Below the pieces are notes generated by a model. The model ran no database searches, was not told the origin of the DNA, and saw only the letters and a program-made list of their open reading frames with translations. A stretch of 64,000 bases of DNA from Phallusia mammillata (Eukaryota > Chordata > Ascidiacea > Phlebobranchia > Ascidiidae), in assembly GCA_003260075.1 (NCBI GenBank), contig QLIY01000050.1:165525-229524 (forward strand), written 5' to 3'. Each line of letters begins with the position of its first letter. Position 1 is the stretch's first letter. Shown here in pieces: positions 35,251 to 47,204 of the stretch. A program made the position numbers and the translations under genes.

Positions 35251-38200
35251 ATGGCTGTAAACATGGATGAAGAGACAATGGAAACATTGTTAAGTAAGCA
35301 CAGTTAATATATATAGCATCCTGGATTGTCGTTAACCTCATATATCATTAACATATTCCAGGTTGAATACAGCTAACAATGAGCCCTTTCACGTTAAATA
35401 ACAATAAATTTAAGCATAATGCATATGGGACCTCAGAACCAAGTTTTAAATGTTGCATCAAAAACTATTTAAGGTTTTCTGAAAGTGACAGTCTGACAGT
35501 TGTACATAGAATTCTTGTATTTTTTCCTTCTTGGATGTAAACATAGATTTTGAAACTGAGTAAAAAGTTTGACTTGAGTTCCTATTGTGAAATTCTTTTT
35601 TGTCAGATAAGGCAACCAGTTCTTTGAATCGGGAAGAGGATTGGGAGTACATCATGGGATTTTGTGACAAAGTGAATAATGATATTGAGGGGTAAGAAAG
35701 TTTTATCTTTATAACTAAACAAAACTTTAAAATATTGACAATATAAAAATAATTGACAATTATAACATGCATTGATTTTAAGGATTCAGCAAATGGTTTT
35801 TTTCACGATTGTTTGCTATTGAACTACAAAATCATAATATAAAAAATCATAAAACAACATGTTGAATTGTGTAAATACACCAATGTAAATAAATGATTTT
35901 GCGGCGTAGTTATTGCTTAACTTTACAGTGTGCCAAGACTTGTATTATTATAATCCTACATGATGTAAATGCACTGTTCTGCATCGAGATTGACTGCACC
36001 TAGGTAGTATATCTATGACACGTGTCATGTCACTTGCTGTTCATTATAGCCTTAATACTAACTGATTCGTTATGTGTCGTCATAGGAAGTATACAGTGAG
36101 CCGCTGTCTGTTCTTAGTACTTTACGCCACACCTCACTAATGCAAGCTTCCTCTGACAGCAGTGTGTGTGTTGGACAGTGCTGTTAAAATGTGCAAGAGA
36201 GAAAACATCCATAAAACCTCTTTGCACATATGTCGGTGCAGAGTGCACTGCATTTTTAATGAGTTGGCAAGGATTTAAAGTGAAATGCTAGTCAGACTGT
36301 AATCAGTATATATATGAGGGGAGACTGTTGCTGTGTTGCACATCTCTGCATATTTCAAACAGCTTGTTTTGTGACGTGTCTGCAAATTTTGAATGTTTTT
36401 TTGCATTTCAGACCTCAGAATAGCACAAGGTTACTTGCTCATAAGATCCAATCGCCCCAAGAAAAAGAAGCTTTGCAAGCCCTTTCTGTTCTGGAGGCAT
36501 GTGTAAAGAATTGTGGTGAATTATTTCACAAAGAACTCGGAAAATACAGATTCCTAAATGAACTTATTAAAGTAGTGTCACCAAAGGTAAGCTTTTAACC
36601 AGGTCAAAACCTCAAACAAATACTGTTTGGTAAATCAAGTGCTTAGTTTTGTAAAATTTGAAGGAAAATAGCTGGATTTTTGATGTATATAATAGCCAAT
36701 AAATGACATTTATCATGTGACTTTTTGTATGTAGTCAATGTATGACAAAGATAGACCAGTGCTTTGTTTAATTTTGTGCTTTTGTGGTTTGAGTACATTG
36801 TGATAATAAACTTTTCATAAAATGTGAAAAGCGCATTATAGTTAATAGCAACATGTGTGGTGTATATATAGGAAAATAGCAACATTTGTGGTGTATATAT
36901 AGGAAAATAGCAACATTTGTGGTGTATATATTGCCAATGAATGATACCAGTTACAGTATTGTATGTTTTTCTGTATGTGGTCTATGTTTGACAAAGTACA
37001 CTAGTTTCCTGAGTGTTGTATTGTTGTCTTCTTTGCTACAAAGCTGATTGTGTGTTATTAGTTTTGAACTGCTACCATGTATATTCATTTTGCAGTATCT
37101 TGGAACTAAAACAAGTGAACAAGTTCAAAAACGAGTGATAAGTCTGTTGTACACCTGGAGTGTGGGTTTGACTGACCAAATCAAGATAAGAGACGCCTAT
37201 CAAATGTTAAAGAAACAAGGTATGCCAATTGCAATTGCATCCTACTGGTTAATATATGTTTGTAATACAATGTAGGTTTGTTTCATAAGTCTAATAAGTA
37301 CCAACAGTGCCAATCACATTTTATATGGTTCTATTTGTGCGATGTGGAATCATATTGTAGTGTACAAATATGTACTTTATTTTTTGCCAGGTATAATAAC
37401 TGATGACCCAGAATTTGATGTTTCCCTGATAAGTAATCCACCTCCTCCCAGAGATGATCGGGATAATCTTTTCCAGGATGAGGACAAGAAGAAACAGCTG
37501 GAACGTTTGCTTAGGAGCACAAGGCCTGAAGATCTCCAGGTATTATTGTTTGACACAGTGTGGTTCAACTTACTTTTGTTGCAGGTCATTAAAAGTAGTT
37601 AGCTTACTATGTGAGCCAGTGCCTTTTATTTTGTTGCAGCTGATACTGTTTTCTGGTACAAACAGAGGGCTATCCATCTTTTTTTTAACAAATAGATAGT
37701 TTTCCTTAGCTCAAAAATGCTGTTTTTACCACTTTATTTGAAAGTTGATACACCAACTTAATGTAAGTAGCAGCTACTCACAGAGTTTCTGATTCTGCTC
37801 CATTGTGCAAAAATGACCGACTAAGACTTGTCTGTGTGGCGCATAGACTTTTCATTACAAATAATGAAGCCTTGTCATACATCACAGTGGCAAATTTTTG
37901 CAGCGTTTTGTGTTGTCTAATCTTCACATTTTAAGACATTGAAAAAAAATATCGCTTTCATTTAAACATATAACTTCTGCAGTCCTTCAAAATTATCGCA
38001 AGTTAAACCACACTGGTTTAACAAACATACACAAAATATGGCACATTTTTGTATTGGAAAAGAATGGAATGGTGTGGATATAATGCTAAACTTGTGAACA
38101 AACTAAGAAACATGTGAAAAAATGTAAACTTTCTGATTTATTTTTTGTAACAGGCAGCTAACCGGTTGATCAAGAATGTGGTTCAAGAGGATGAGGCCAA

Positions 38201-41200
38201 GATGGACAAGTTGCGCAGAAGAAACAAAACTTTAGAAGAAGTCAACAACAATGTTCGGGTGCTTAACGAAATGTTGGCCCAGTTTAAACCTGAAACACCA
38301 GTCACAGATATGCAAACTATGAAGGTAACAAGGTTTAATTTAAGTTATACCATATCAAATTAGTTAAGATGAACATGAATTGTTAACTTGGATCAGCCCT
38401 GAAGCTTTCATGCAAACTAGTGATCATGGCATAATCACATATAAACCATTGTACTCTAGGCCCATTAAAAGCATTATACAGAATTAACTGGTCAAATAAA
38501 TCCGAGGTTGTTTTTTGTGTGTGCTAACTGGTTCATGAATTAGTGAAGCAACGTGTTACTTTTCTGTGTTTTATTCACAGAATATGTTTTTGTAGGAAAT
38601 ATATGACGGGTGTCAAAAACTGCGACCCACCCTCTTTCGATTGGCATCTGACACTGACGACGACGAAACCGCTTTGATGGACATATTACGAGCTAACGAT
38701 GATGTGTCAAGAGTAATGCAGTCATTCGAGAAGCTCGTCCAACCCAGACTGACTTCCATGACAGACAGAAAGGGTGACGGTGCTGCTTCAGAGCCTGCTG
38801 AGTCCTCAGAACAAAAACCAGGTTTTTATTCAAATATTTTGAGAAAATTTGCATATTCCCTAATGACTTTGGTGGTCTCTGGGAATGTGTATGTCCCCCT
38901 ATTGATTTTTGCAGCAATGATTTTTCAGACATTTGCTCCTTTGTATTGATTGTTGCCTAATTGACTTCATGGCATTGGTTAATTTATAAGCTGTGTTAAC
39001 ATGCCAATATACATTAAGCACGAATGCAATTTTATAATCACTATCAAATTGGTTTTAAAAATATTTAAACTTTAAGATTGAAACAACCTAGTTTGCTGCA
39101 TATTATAAATGTTTTTGGTATAGTTTAGATTTTAGAAAAAAGAAGTAATAGATAGTGTGAATTAGGGGTGCATAACCTGTAGTGCTTTTTTTGCTTGTGG
39201 GCATGGAGACTAATTTATGTGGTCACTAACATTTATTTGAAAAATATATGTAGTGGTTGCCTTGAACTAATTAAATTTTTCTGCCAGCTTAATGACTGGT
39301 CCAAATGAGTTTCCTGCAATTGAAAAGATTTATACCCCTGTAGCCATCTGTGTCAGACTTTTTGTATTTAGACTGTGTGCAAACATTACAAAATAAACCG
39401 GCAATACACAGTATAATAATATAGAAGGTGACATCATAAACACTTGAGACTAATCACCAAAATATCCAGATCAATTTATATATAAATTAATAATCAACAT
39501 AGATTTTCATTTACCAGTGGGTTGGTTATTATGAGATAAATCCTGTTTTTTACTGTATTATGTGAACAAAACCATAAATATGTGTGCAGCTGATAGTCCC
39601 TGTGGCATGGCCATCAATAGCAGGTTTTGCACCCCTGGTGTAGATGTAAGGGTGATTTTAATAAATTGTTTACGTAAGTCTGATAACTAGGGCTATATTT
39701 TTTGACCTAAAAAATGAAAAAAAATGACCTATAAATTGAAAATTTCGACAAATTTTGACTTTAAAAAACTTTTTTTTGACAAAATTTTGACCTAAAGAAT
39801 TCAAAAGTTTAAATTACACATTATCGTACAAAAAGTTAAAAATGGCTGTAAGATAATCTAACTAGAGCGAAAGAATGTGCAAAAATAACAGAAGGGCAAA
39901 AATCTGAACATAAACCCATTCTGAAAAGGGAAATGAGCTAATTAAAAATCACTGCCAAAAAACTGCAGCTAAGACACAACGAAAATTGTTCAAAACATTT
40001 GTCTAAACTAAAGATACATGAAGTATCTAAAGCAAAACCGAAGCAAGAGCTGCACCTCACCTGCAGCTGCCGTAAAATGACTTAGGACCTACCAAAATTT
40101 TGCACGTTCTGAGGTGTGTTGAGCATCATCCCATGTCAACCTAATTATTTCACTCACTTGATGATTTATGATTCACAATAAGTAAGCAATGGGCCAATTA
40201 CAACTGTATAAAGTAGGCTACAAGGTGTAAAATGAAAAGTTCATGGACAGTGCAACCTCTACAACCACAACAATGCAGTTTGTAAACAATTTTAACTTTG
40301 TAAAAAAATTTGTCAATTTTTGACCTATTCTAAAAATTTTGACAAAATTTTGACTTTTTTTGACAAGTCAAAAAATAATCGCCTTACTGATAACTAATAG
40401 ATTTGTGTATATTCTTGCTAATCAGCAAAACTGAATTTCAATTAATTATAATTCCTCTCTGATTTAGATAATTCTTCAAACATGTTGGACTTGGCTGGTC
40501 TTAGTCTGCAATCAACTGAACCACCAAGTGTGCAAACTAACACTGACACTTTTAAACCATTCACCGCATTTGAACAACAACCTACCAGTAATGGTAGGGT
40601 CACCTAGTGCTTGTAGTATAATCTTCATTTCATGATTTTCTAATGCAGCATAATTGTTAAACTTATGTTGCACAAGTGAAGCTGGCTTGGGTGTGTGGTG
40701 TTTTTCAAGTTAAAACCTGCTGTGAAATGTATAAAAACGTTTTCTTGCTGTGGTTTAAACAAGTGCGTTTGTTGACCCCCTAAATGGGTCTATAAGTTGG
40801 TATTAGGGGTGTGTGAAAAAAAGTTTTAAAATAGTGTGTGACAGCATGTAAGGTGTACAGAAAGAATTTATAAAAGATCTGTTATTACTAAACCAGGATC
40901 CTAATAGGCTGCAGACAGTGCACACTGTTTCGGCCTATAAGGTCTTTGAGTGCAGCTGGTGAACAGAGATCAGCCATATTGGCTAGGGGGGGGGGGGGGG
41001 GGGGGGGGGGAGTGCAGCTGGTGACCAAAAATCAGCCATATTGGCTAGTGTAGCCATCCAAGGACACTCAAGTTTGTTGGGAGCAACAGGCTCAAGCTAT
41101 GCCTCAACTATTGAGACTGTATGAGTCGAAACAGTGTACACTGTCTGCAGCGTATCATTTATTAGCTTCATGCTTTTACAAGGGCCCTACTGGTTTAAAC

Positions 41201-41909
41201 GATAGCAAAATCTCTTGCAAACTTGAATTAATTTATGTAAACAAGGGTGTTTATAGTGTGGTAGCTTAACAAAATGTTTTCCATTTTGTGATAATAAGTT
41301 TAGTTACTGTATGGTTAGTTGTTTGTTATTCATCACAAGTTACAAAAACGTGAATTTCTGTTGCAACATTCAGGTGTGGACGAGAACTTGCTTCTTAGTT
41401 TTCCATCAACCAACACAGTAACTAATTCTGCTGCAACCAACGACGTCAACAGCCTTTTCTCATTGGACGATTTAATGGCGAACATCCCTTCTTCCACCAA
41501 CACAACACAACCGGCTCCCCCCACGCTACCTGTGATGTCATCCATGCCAGTGACGTCATCAGCGCCGATACCTAAACTACCGTCACCTCCACAACAGAAA
41601 CCCCAGGTACAGTAAGCCTTGTATATTCACAATTAAAATACTTGTCGTTTTAAACCTTTTATGGTGTACTTTTTTTATGGTGTACTTTCTATTTTGCTCA
41701 GGAATCGTTTACAACTTTTTACAAATCGTTACAAAATGTGTCTCTTTGACCCCTGAACTTACCGCTTACCCCCAAACGTTGACAGTTTTAATTTGTCACA
41801 TTTCGTAGCATTTTGGGTTGTTTCTTTCTGTAGGAATGAACGAATAAATTAAACCTGAGAGCTAATTTGTCAACATTGGTACATTGCCTAGTTACAAATG
41901 GAATGAAAA

Positions 41910-41982
<73 letters not shown>

Positions 41983-44900
41983 CAGCTGTTTTCTGACCTT
42001 GGCGAAGTAAGCAGAAACATGATGGAGCAATCACTTGGAAGAAAGTTGGAGGAATCTTTTCCGTAAGTTTGTTTTGATTGCTAAAACTGGAATTGTTAAG
42101 TCTGGTCGAATACCGTTGTATATACAGCACATTTGTGATAGGGTCTGAATTTGGCCCTGAGCCCCAAACCTGGCCCATACCCAATTTAAAAAACCGAAAA
42201 TTGGTGAAATTACGGCACAGGGGGGGGGGGCCCCATTTTATTTCAATAAGCAAGGATTTATTAAAAAGTGCTTGAATAAAATCACAATTCACAACTTTTA
42301 TCTGATCTATTTTGTTACAGCTGTTTTCTGACCTTGGCGAAGTAAGCAGAAACATGATGGAGCAATCACTTGGAAGAAAGTTGGAGGAATCTTTTCCGTA
42401 AGTTTGTTTTGATTGCTAATACTGCAATTGTTAAGTCTGGTTGAATACCTTTACGGCAGATTTGTAATAGGGTCTGAAATTGGCCCTGAGCCCGAAAGTA
42501 CAAGCCCCAAACCTGGCCCATACCCAATTTAAAAAGCCGAAAATTGGTGACATTACGGCACAGACAAATCGGAGTGAAGTCAAGCCCGAATCAATCCTGC
42601 TTAATTTAAACTTTTCACGGAGCCAACCCTACAAGTCCGGTCCGACTTACACTTTTGGTATACAGAATATAAAGTTAGTTGATTAGTCATGTGCAAACTA
42701 GTCGTAACAGGTTTAGTTTGCATACTTTCATGTTTTTTTGCCTAAGATATATTTTTTAGGTTATGTTTGGCCATTGGGCCGGCACTAAAATGTGCTTTCA
42801 TAAGCACAGTTAGATTTAGGACAGGTCTTTCGACTTGATTTAGGTCTTTCATTTTTCATAACATTTTGATGCTTCATGAACTGTTACGAGATTCTTTCCT
42901 TTAGAAGAGTTGAAATCATATTTCTTCTTAAAAACACGAATTATTGTTTTCCAGTGCTCCCGTAACGAAACCAACTCTCAACGATCTTTCAAACATAAAC
43001 ATCCCTCCTAAATCACAACCTCCACAGTCAGTAGAACTCCCTTCACTTGGCAATCTTGGAATGACCCTGATTGAACCCACTCAACAAAACGATACGCCTC
43101 CAGTGGCTGAACCCGTGCCGTCGATTCCAGCTGATGGTTCTCTCGCTGATGTCTTCGTGGCCTTGGAAAATATCAGGCCAAGTACGGAAAACTAATAACA
43201 CCATAACTTACATCAGCCGCAAAACTAGCCAAATTTCGATACGTGGCGCAAAGCGCACAAACACCTATTTAAAAAGGCCATGTCTCCAAAAATACGACGG
43301 TTTTCGGGTAGGAGTAATGTGTTCAAGAACAATTTAATGAAAATAACTTTAGTACTTAGTTCCTAAAGTAAATTTTTAACCGCTTCTTTTTCAACCCTGC
43401 CCCTATTTAGCTGCTAAATTAATAATTTAGCTCTATGCACCACCTATCGGAATTTAGATAAACGTGGGTCTGTCGTAAGGTATATTAGTAGCTCTACCGA
43501 GTACGATATGATTAAGAACCAATTATGCGTTTGTATAAATCCCGTTTAAATTTGGTTAATCAATATTGAAAACTTTCCCCTTTTTCAGGCACCTTTACCC
43601 CAGTCACTGTATATGACAACAACAGTATCAGAATTTTGATGCATTTTGCCAAAGACCATGCCATCCCATCTCGTACAGATACGCTGGTGGCCGTAGTTTC
43701 TATGTTAAGCACCCGGACTAACCCAGTTCAAAACATATTGTTCCAAGCTGCTGCACCAAAGGCAAGTATTAACATTAAATACTCGTCATAGACATTGATT
43801 GTGTTACGCTTATACTAATGCTTATGGCTGTTTTTAACCTTAAATTTGTTGTTGTGTGTATTGTAAACGTTAGCAAATGTTGCCGTTATTAAATTTTCGT
43901 AAAGTCTGGAAGGTTTCAGTTTTAAGGAGTGTAAAATCTACGTGTAATATATTCAATAACATCAAATCGTTAATTTTAGTAATTCCATTTTCTTTGTACT
44001 CAAGATAACGATGCTAGGCACCAAGTAACTCCTATTATACATACCCTTTCCTTTATTTGTGTTAGATTACATATCTTTTTGTTTATATATTTGCGAGACC
44101 GGTTTAACTCGGTATAACGCCTTCACTGGGCCTGACGTACTATGATGTATGTATGATGTCGTGATTGCTGGTCTGTATGGACGCTTCAGGGCTGATCCCA
44201 GTATAAATGTATTCATATTTTTGTGTATTTCTATTAGATTATGAAAGTTAAGCTGCAACCTCCTTCCAGCACCGAACTTCCTGCTTTCAACCCAATCTTT
44301 TCCGCTCCTCCACTCACACAAGTAATGGTTGTGGCAAATCCCAGTAAGGTAAGGCTCAGTGGCACAGTGTTTGATACTACCGGATGTTTTCCCCCTTTTT
44401 CGTGTGAAGCAGTGGTTCTCAAACTTTTCTCGAGCACTCGCGGTCAAATCTAAAAATATTTATAAAACTGAATATGCCTTCGCGAAACAAAGCCTAAAGT
44501 GAACCAGAGTTGCAAGTCGGGCCGGGTTCGGGCTTAGGTATTTGTGAGAAAACGGGCTTAAAACGGGCCTGACTTTACGTTCCGTGTCCGCCATTGTTTT
44601 TTAAATAAAATCACTCAGCTAAGCAACAATTCTCTGGCTTTGACCTAATGCCCACCCTCCTCTAAAACGTATTGTTTGCCCCATTGTCTACTATTGTTCA
44701 TTGTGTTTGTTGTCTTTCTCTTCTTTCTCATCCTTTGTTGCAAGGCTTTCGTGGATAGGCCTGTCAATCAAAATTTCGGGCCTAAACGGGCTTTGCAAAA
44801 ACGTTTCGGGTTCGGGCCGGGCTTCGGGTTTATACTTTCGGGTTCGGGCCGGGTTCGGGCTCAGATTTCGGGCCCGCTTGCAACTCTGAAGTGAACAACT

Positions 44901-45350
44901 AAAAGTTTGTTTATTCCTTGCAAAAGTATTCCGACAGTAACAAAATTGTGCGCGAATCGCCTTATTTGTTACACGAAAAAAGTAAAGGATTGCTTTTGGT
45001 TACAGGACACTCATTTACCTATCAGATTTTTGCTTATGTAGTTGCGAGACCCGAAACTACATAAGAGTGCAGAAAATACGTTTTGCTCCTCGCGGTCCCT
45101 CTGAAATCGCTTGGGGGTCCTTTAAGTAAGCGACCGCGGACCCCAGTTTGAGAACCACTGGTATGAAGTAACACAACAAAATATATTGTTTTTGCAGGTG
45201 AAACAACATTTACTAAACTAATATTTCCATTTGCAGAAAGAAGTAAAAATTCGATACAAGCTTGACTACAAAATCGATGACCAAACTGCTATTAGTGACA
45301 GCGGTATCATAACAGGGTTTCCACCGTGCGAACAATGGGGAAAATTATGA
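35251..45350 (+). CDS. GGA: GGA-type clathrin adaptor (VHS-GAT-hinge-GAE)
   Basis: Fourteen exons: 35251-35293, 35607-35691, 36412-36586, 37096-37219, 37391-37539, 38154-38324, 38596-38821, 40468-40593, 41374-41606, 42321-42397, 42955-43181, 43589-43761, 44238-44348, 45237-45350; 677 aa (human GGA1 is 639). VHS (about 8-145) has the conserved LLAHKIQSPQE and RFLNELIKVVSPKYLG. GAT (about 165-320) has EEVNNNVRVLNEML and LRPTLFRLASDT. The hinge is Pro/Ser-rich with SNMLDLAGLSL, and DENLL (369-373) fits the DxxLL signal that VHS itself binds, a possible internal autoinhibitory ligand as in human GGAs. The GAE ear (about 545-677) has PVTVYDNNSIRIL, MKVKLQPPSSTELPAFNP and ends QWGKL. In animals GGAs are ARF-recruited monomeric adaptors at the trans-Golgi network. 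One intron uses a GC donor (43762). An extra exon copy at 41986-42062 is an assembly overlap. Confidence 0.95.
36844..36930. repeat. 31-bp tandem repeat, about 3 copies
   Basis: Unit AATAGCAACATTTGTGGTGT plus ATATATAGGAA starts at 36844, 36875 and 36906 in a GGA intron. It sits within a larger diverged duplication: the words around 36685 (ATAGCCAATAAATGACA) recur near 36930 (ATTGCCAATGAATGATA). Confidence 0.8.
38822..38949 (+). CDS. Candidate read-through 3' end of GGA with hydrophobic tail
   Basis: If the weak GTTTTT donor after exon 7 is not used, the frame stays open for 42 codons into the intron and stops at TGA (38947-38949). The encoded tail ends in a roughly 28-residue hydrophobic stretch (MTLVVSGNVYVPLLIFAAMI, then FQTFAPLY), like a C-terminal membrane anchor. 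AATAAA follows at 39392. The product would be VHS-GAT without hinge and ear. T-rich intron sequence tends to translate as hydrophobic residues, so chance is a real alternative. Confidence 0.3.
39392..39397 (+). terminator. Possible intronic poly-A signal in GGA
   Basis: AATAAA about 440 bp after the read-through stop of exon 7. It would support a short GGA transcript; motif evidence only. Confidence 0.25.
39688..40386. mobile_element. hAT (Ac-like ends) non-autonomous element, 699 bp
   Basis: Left end TAGGGCTATATTTTTTGACC, right end TTTTTTGACAAGTCAAAAAA then TAATCGCCTTA, an imperfect inverted repeat. A perfect 8-bp target duplication CTGATAAC lies at 39680-39687 and 40387-40394. TAGGG ends recall the Ac subgroup of hAT. 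Both subterminal regions are filled with TTTTGAC repeats in opposite senses; no transposase frame. Confidence 0.8.
40909..41150. mobile_element. Inverted-repeat element in GGA intron
   Basis: Ends CTGCAGACAGTGCACACTGT and ACAGTGTACACTGTCTGCAG are inverted copies (about 26 bp with TTTCGRC inside). The centre is interrupted by a 25-G placeholder (40986-41010) flanked by near-identical 37-bp copies, so the true length is about 180 bp. Superfamily uncertain. Confidence 0.6.
40986..41010. other. Assembly gap placeholder (G25)
   Basis: Flanked by 37-bp near-identical copies 40949-40985 and 41011-41047. Confidence 0.88.
41910..41979. other. Assembly gap placeholder (long G run)
   Basis: 70 G before the duplicate piece that carries GGA exon 10. 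Confidence 0.88.
41980..42219 (+). repeat. Duplicate contig piece carrying GGA exon 10
   Basis: This piece, bounded by G runs on both sides, repeats 42315-42563 with a few differences. It contains the same 77-nt exon (41986-42062 versus 42321-42397). It is an unmerged overlap or alternative haplotype; including both exons would shift the frame. Confidence 0.9.
42220..42230. other. Assembly gap placeholder (G run)
   Basis: It ends the duplicate piece 41980-42219; the next contig repeats that piece at 42315-42563. Confidence 0.88.
42466..42656. mobile_element. Degenerate hAT family A copy
   Basis: It contains family A words in order (GGTCTGAAATTGGCCCTGAG, CAAACCTGGCCC, GTCCGACTTACA) but the terminal CAGAGTT/AACTCTG is decayed and no target duplication is visible. 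Confidence 0.5.
44410..45160. mobile_element. hAT element, family B, with nested insertion
   Basis: Inverted ends CAGTGGTTCTCAAACTT and CAGTTTGAGAACCACTG. Target duplication GTGTGAAG (44402-44409) / GTATGAAG (45161-45168), 7 of 8 matching. It lies in the last GGA intron. Without the nested family A element and its duplication it is about 359 bp, matching the 349-bp copy at 977-1325. The right half has GGACCGCG-type words shared with that copy. Confidence 0.9.
44505..44888. mobile_element. hAT element, family A (384 bp), nested in family B
   Basis: Ends CAGAGTTGCAAGTCGGGCC and GGGCCCGCTTGCAACTCTG. Perfect 8-bp target duplication AAGTGAAC at 44497-44504 and 44889-44896. It inserted into the family B element, so family A moved later. 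No transposase frame. GGGTTCGGGC-rich subterminal regions. Confidence 0.93.
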
Positions 45351-45567
45351 TGTCACAAACATTTATTGTTGAGTTAGCTTGAAGGCTGCTTCCTAAAATT
45401 GCCAAGATTTTATGTTTTGTTTTGTTCCATGTTACCAACGACTCACGAGAAAATTTTCAATTCAGTTTAAAGTTTACTAAAATCATAATGCAGATTACAA
45501 ATTTCTTGAGTGATGAGCAAAAGTTTTTTGGAAACATAGCAAGTTTTGCAACCATTTTGTATTGACT

Positions 45568-45573
45568 AATAAA
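45568..45573 (+). terminator. GGA poly-A signal
   Basis: AATAAA 218 bp after the GGA stop codon, in an AT-rich stretch followed by T/GT-rich sequence. This is the expected position for the end of a compact 3' UTR. Confidence 0.65.
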
Positions 45574-46944
45574 GATGTATTTTCAAGAGGCGAAAAGAAT
45601 TGGACCAAATTTTGTTCTATATTATGTGTAATATCGTCTGTCTTGTTATGTGTATAACGTTATTCATTCATGTTATCTTCGTCTTTCTTGTCCACTGACT
45701 TGTTTTTACGACATCGCATAAGGTACTTAATCCTATCAGGCCAGCTTCAAGCATTGTACACATTTGCTCTCACAAAATGGTTTGCACTTCAAGCTTTCAT
45801 CCCCAAGTTGGGCGTTACAGCTACAAAAACGATTATTGTGAAGTTCAACAACTGCTGGTGGATTTCTTTTGCTCGGGTCCATGCTTCTGGATGCTTTTCG
45901 CAATAGTCCGAAACTTGATGATGTCAACTGCTGCGTTGTCGCTGTCACTACCGATTATTCGGATGATTTTGTAGGTGAAATTTACGTGCAATGAATACAA
46001 ATATATTACGAACACAATGTTTTATTAGACCGTACCTAATAAAGTTGTTAGACAGGTAATATGAAACTACTACTCTGTTTGGCTTGTTACCATTTTGGCA
46101 AATGACTCATTTCTCTGTGTACAATTTAATGACACTTGTGCCGTAAATGATCAGATTATACTAAACTTGTAAAGAAGTAATTTACTGAAGTTAATTCGAC
46201 TATCGGAAAGCAATGAGCTTGTATGTAGCTTTGTTGAAGATTTTTGTAACACGTTTGTGTGTTAATTTTTTTGTAACACCACTTGCTGTGTTAATTTAGC
46301 CTCTTGTTACGAAGTCTATGTTTAACCACTAGATGGTGTCTCAAGTTATATCCTATCTCTAAGAAAAGCACAATAATTTGCGAATCGATGACATCGAAAC
46401 ATCAAAGTTTATGAAGGAAAAGCACATTAACATTCCCAACCCTTACCAGCAGTAACCGAACTCCAGTTCAATCCGATGACCGGAAGGCACATATTCTGTT
46501 TTACAGTGCAAAGCGTGCGGCGACACGCCAAATTAAGACAACAATTGCGTTGATTTCGTTTCAGCCTGGATAATTGCCAACAGGGCGGAGTTTGGCCACA
46601 AAGATCGGCGCGACACGATGCTGGGTATTCGATTACCATTGTTTTGAGCAACACATGATATCAGGCTGCTGAATCTACGATCCAGACTGTTTTGAAGTTT
46701 CACCCTGGAGACCAACTCCTGGTGGTTCTGCATGGAGTTATGTGGGCACTAAGATATAAGGCATAAACCTTTTCTTTTTAGTTTTTGCAGTTATTTCGCA
46801 GCACAGTAAGTTATTTTACCAAGTATCTATTGTATGTTTATTCGTAATTGAAGTTAATTGCCCTATAATTAGGCTATAGCCTAGTAGGCTATACTACAAA
46901 ACAGTTTCAAGACATTTATGATATTTTTGTTAAATGTTTTAGAG

Positions 46945-47107
46945 CAGTCGGCAACCATTTTTTTTACTGCGGACCGTATTTGAAACTGAAATTTTATCAC
47001 GGACCGGCCTTCAAAAATCTACAAATAGTTAGCAATGAAAACGCTTAAATTAGTTTATCATCCCTGGAATACATGGGCAAAATGTTTTGTAGCATTTTAC
47101 CTGAAAA

Positions 47108-47200
<93 letters not shown>

Positions 47201-47204
47201 ACTG
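46945..47204. mobile_element. hAT element with assembly gap inside
   Basis: Left end CAGTCGGCAACC, right end TCACTG directly after an 88-C run. Perfect 8-bp target duplication TTTTAGAG at 46937-46944 and 47205-47212. The interior beyond GGACCGGCC words is lost in the gap (47111-47198). Confidence 0.8.
47111..47198. other. Assembly gap placeholder (C run)
   Basis: 88 C inside a hAT element with intact outer ends. First C-type run; all runs further left are G. Confidence 0.85.

Noticed and set aside
46427..46733. Minus-strand open frame (MQNHQELVSRVKLQNS...) with GTAAGG at its end
   Set aside because: In-frame stop before the donor, and the competing frame has no better support; no family recognised.
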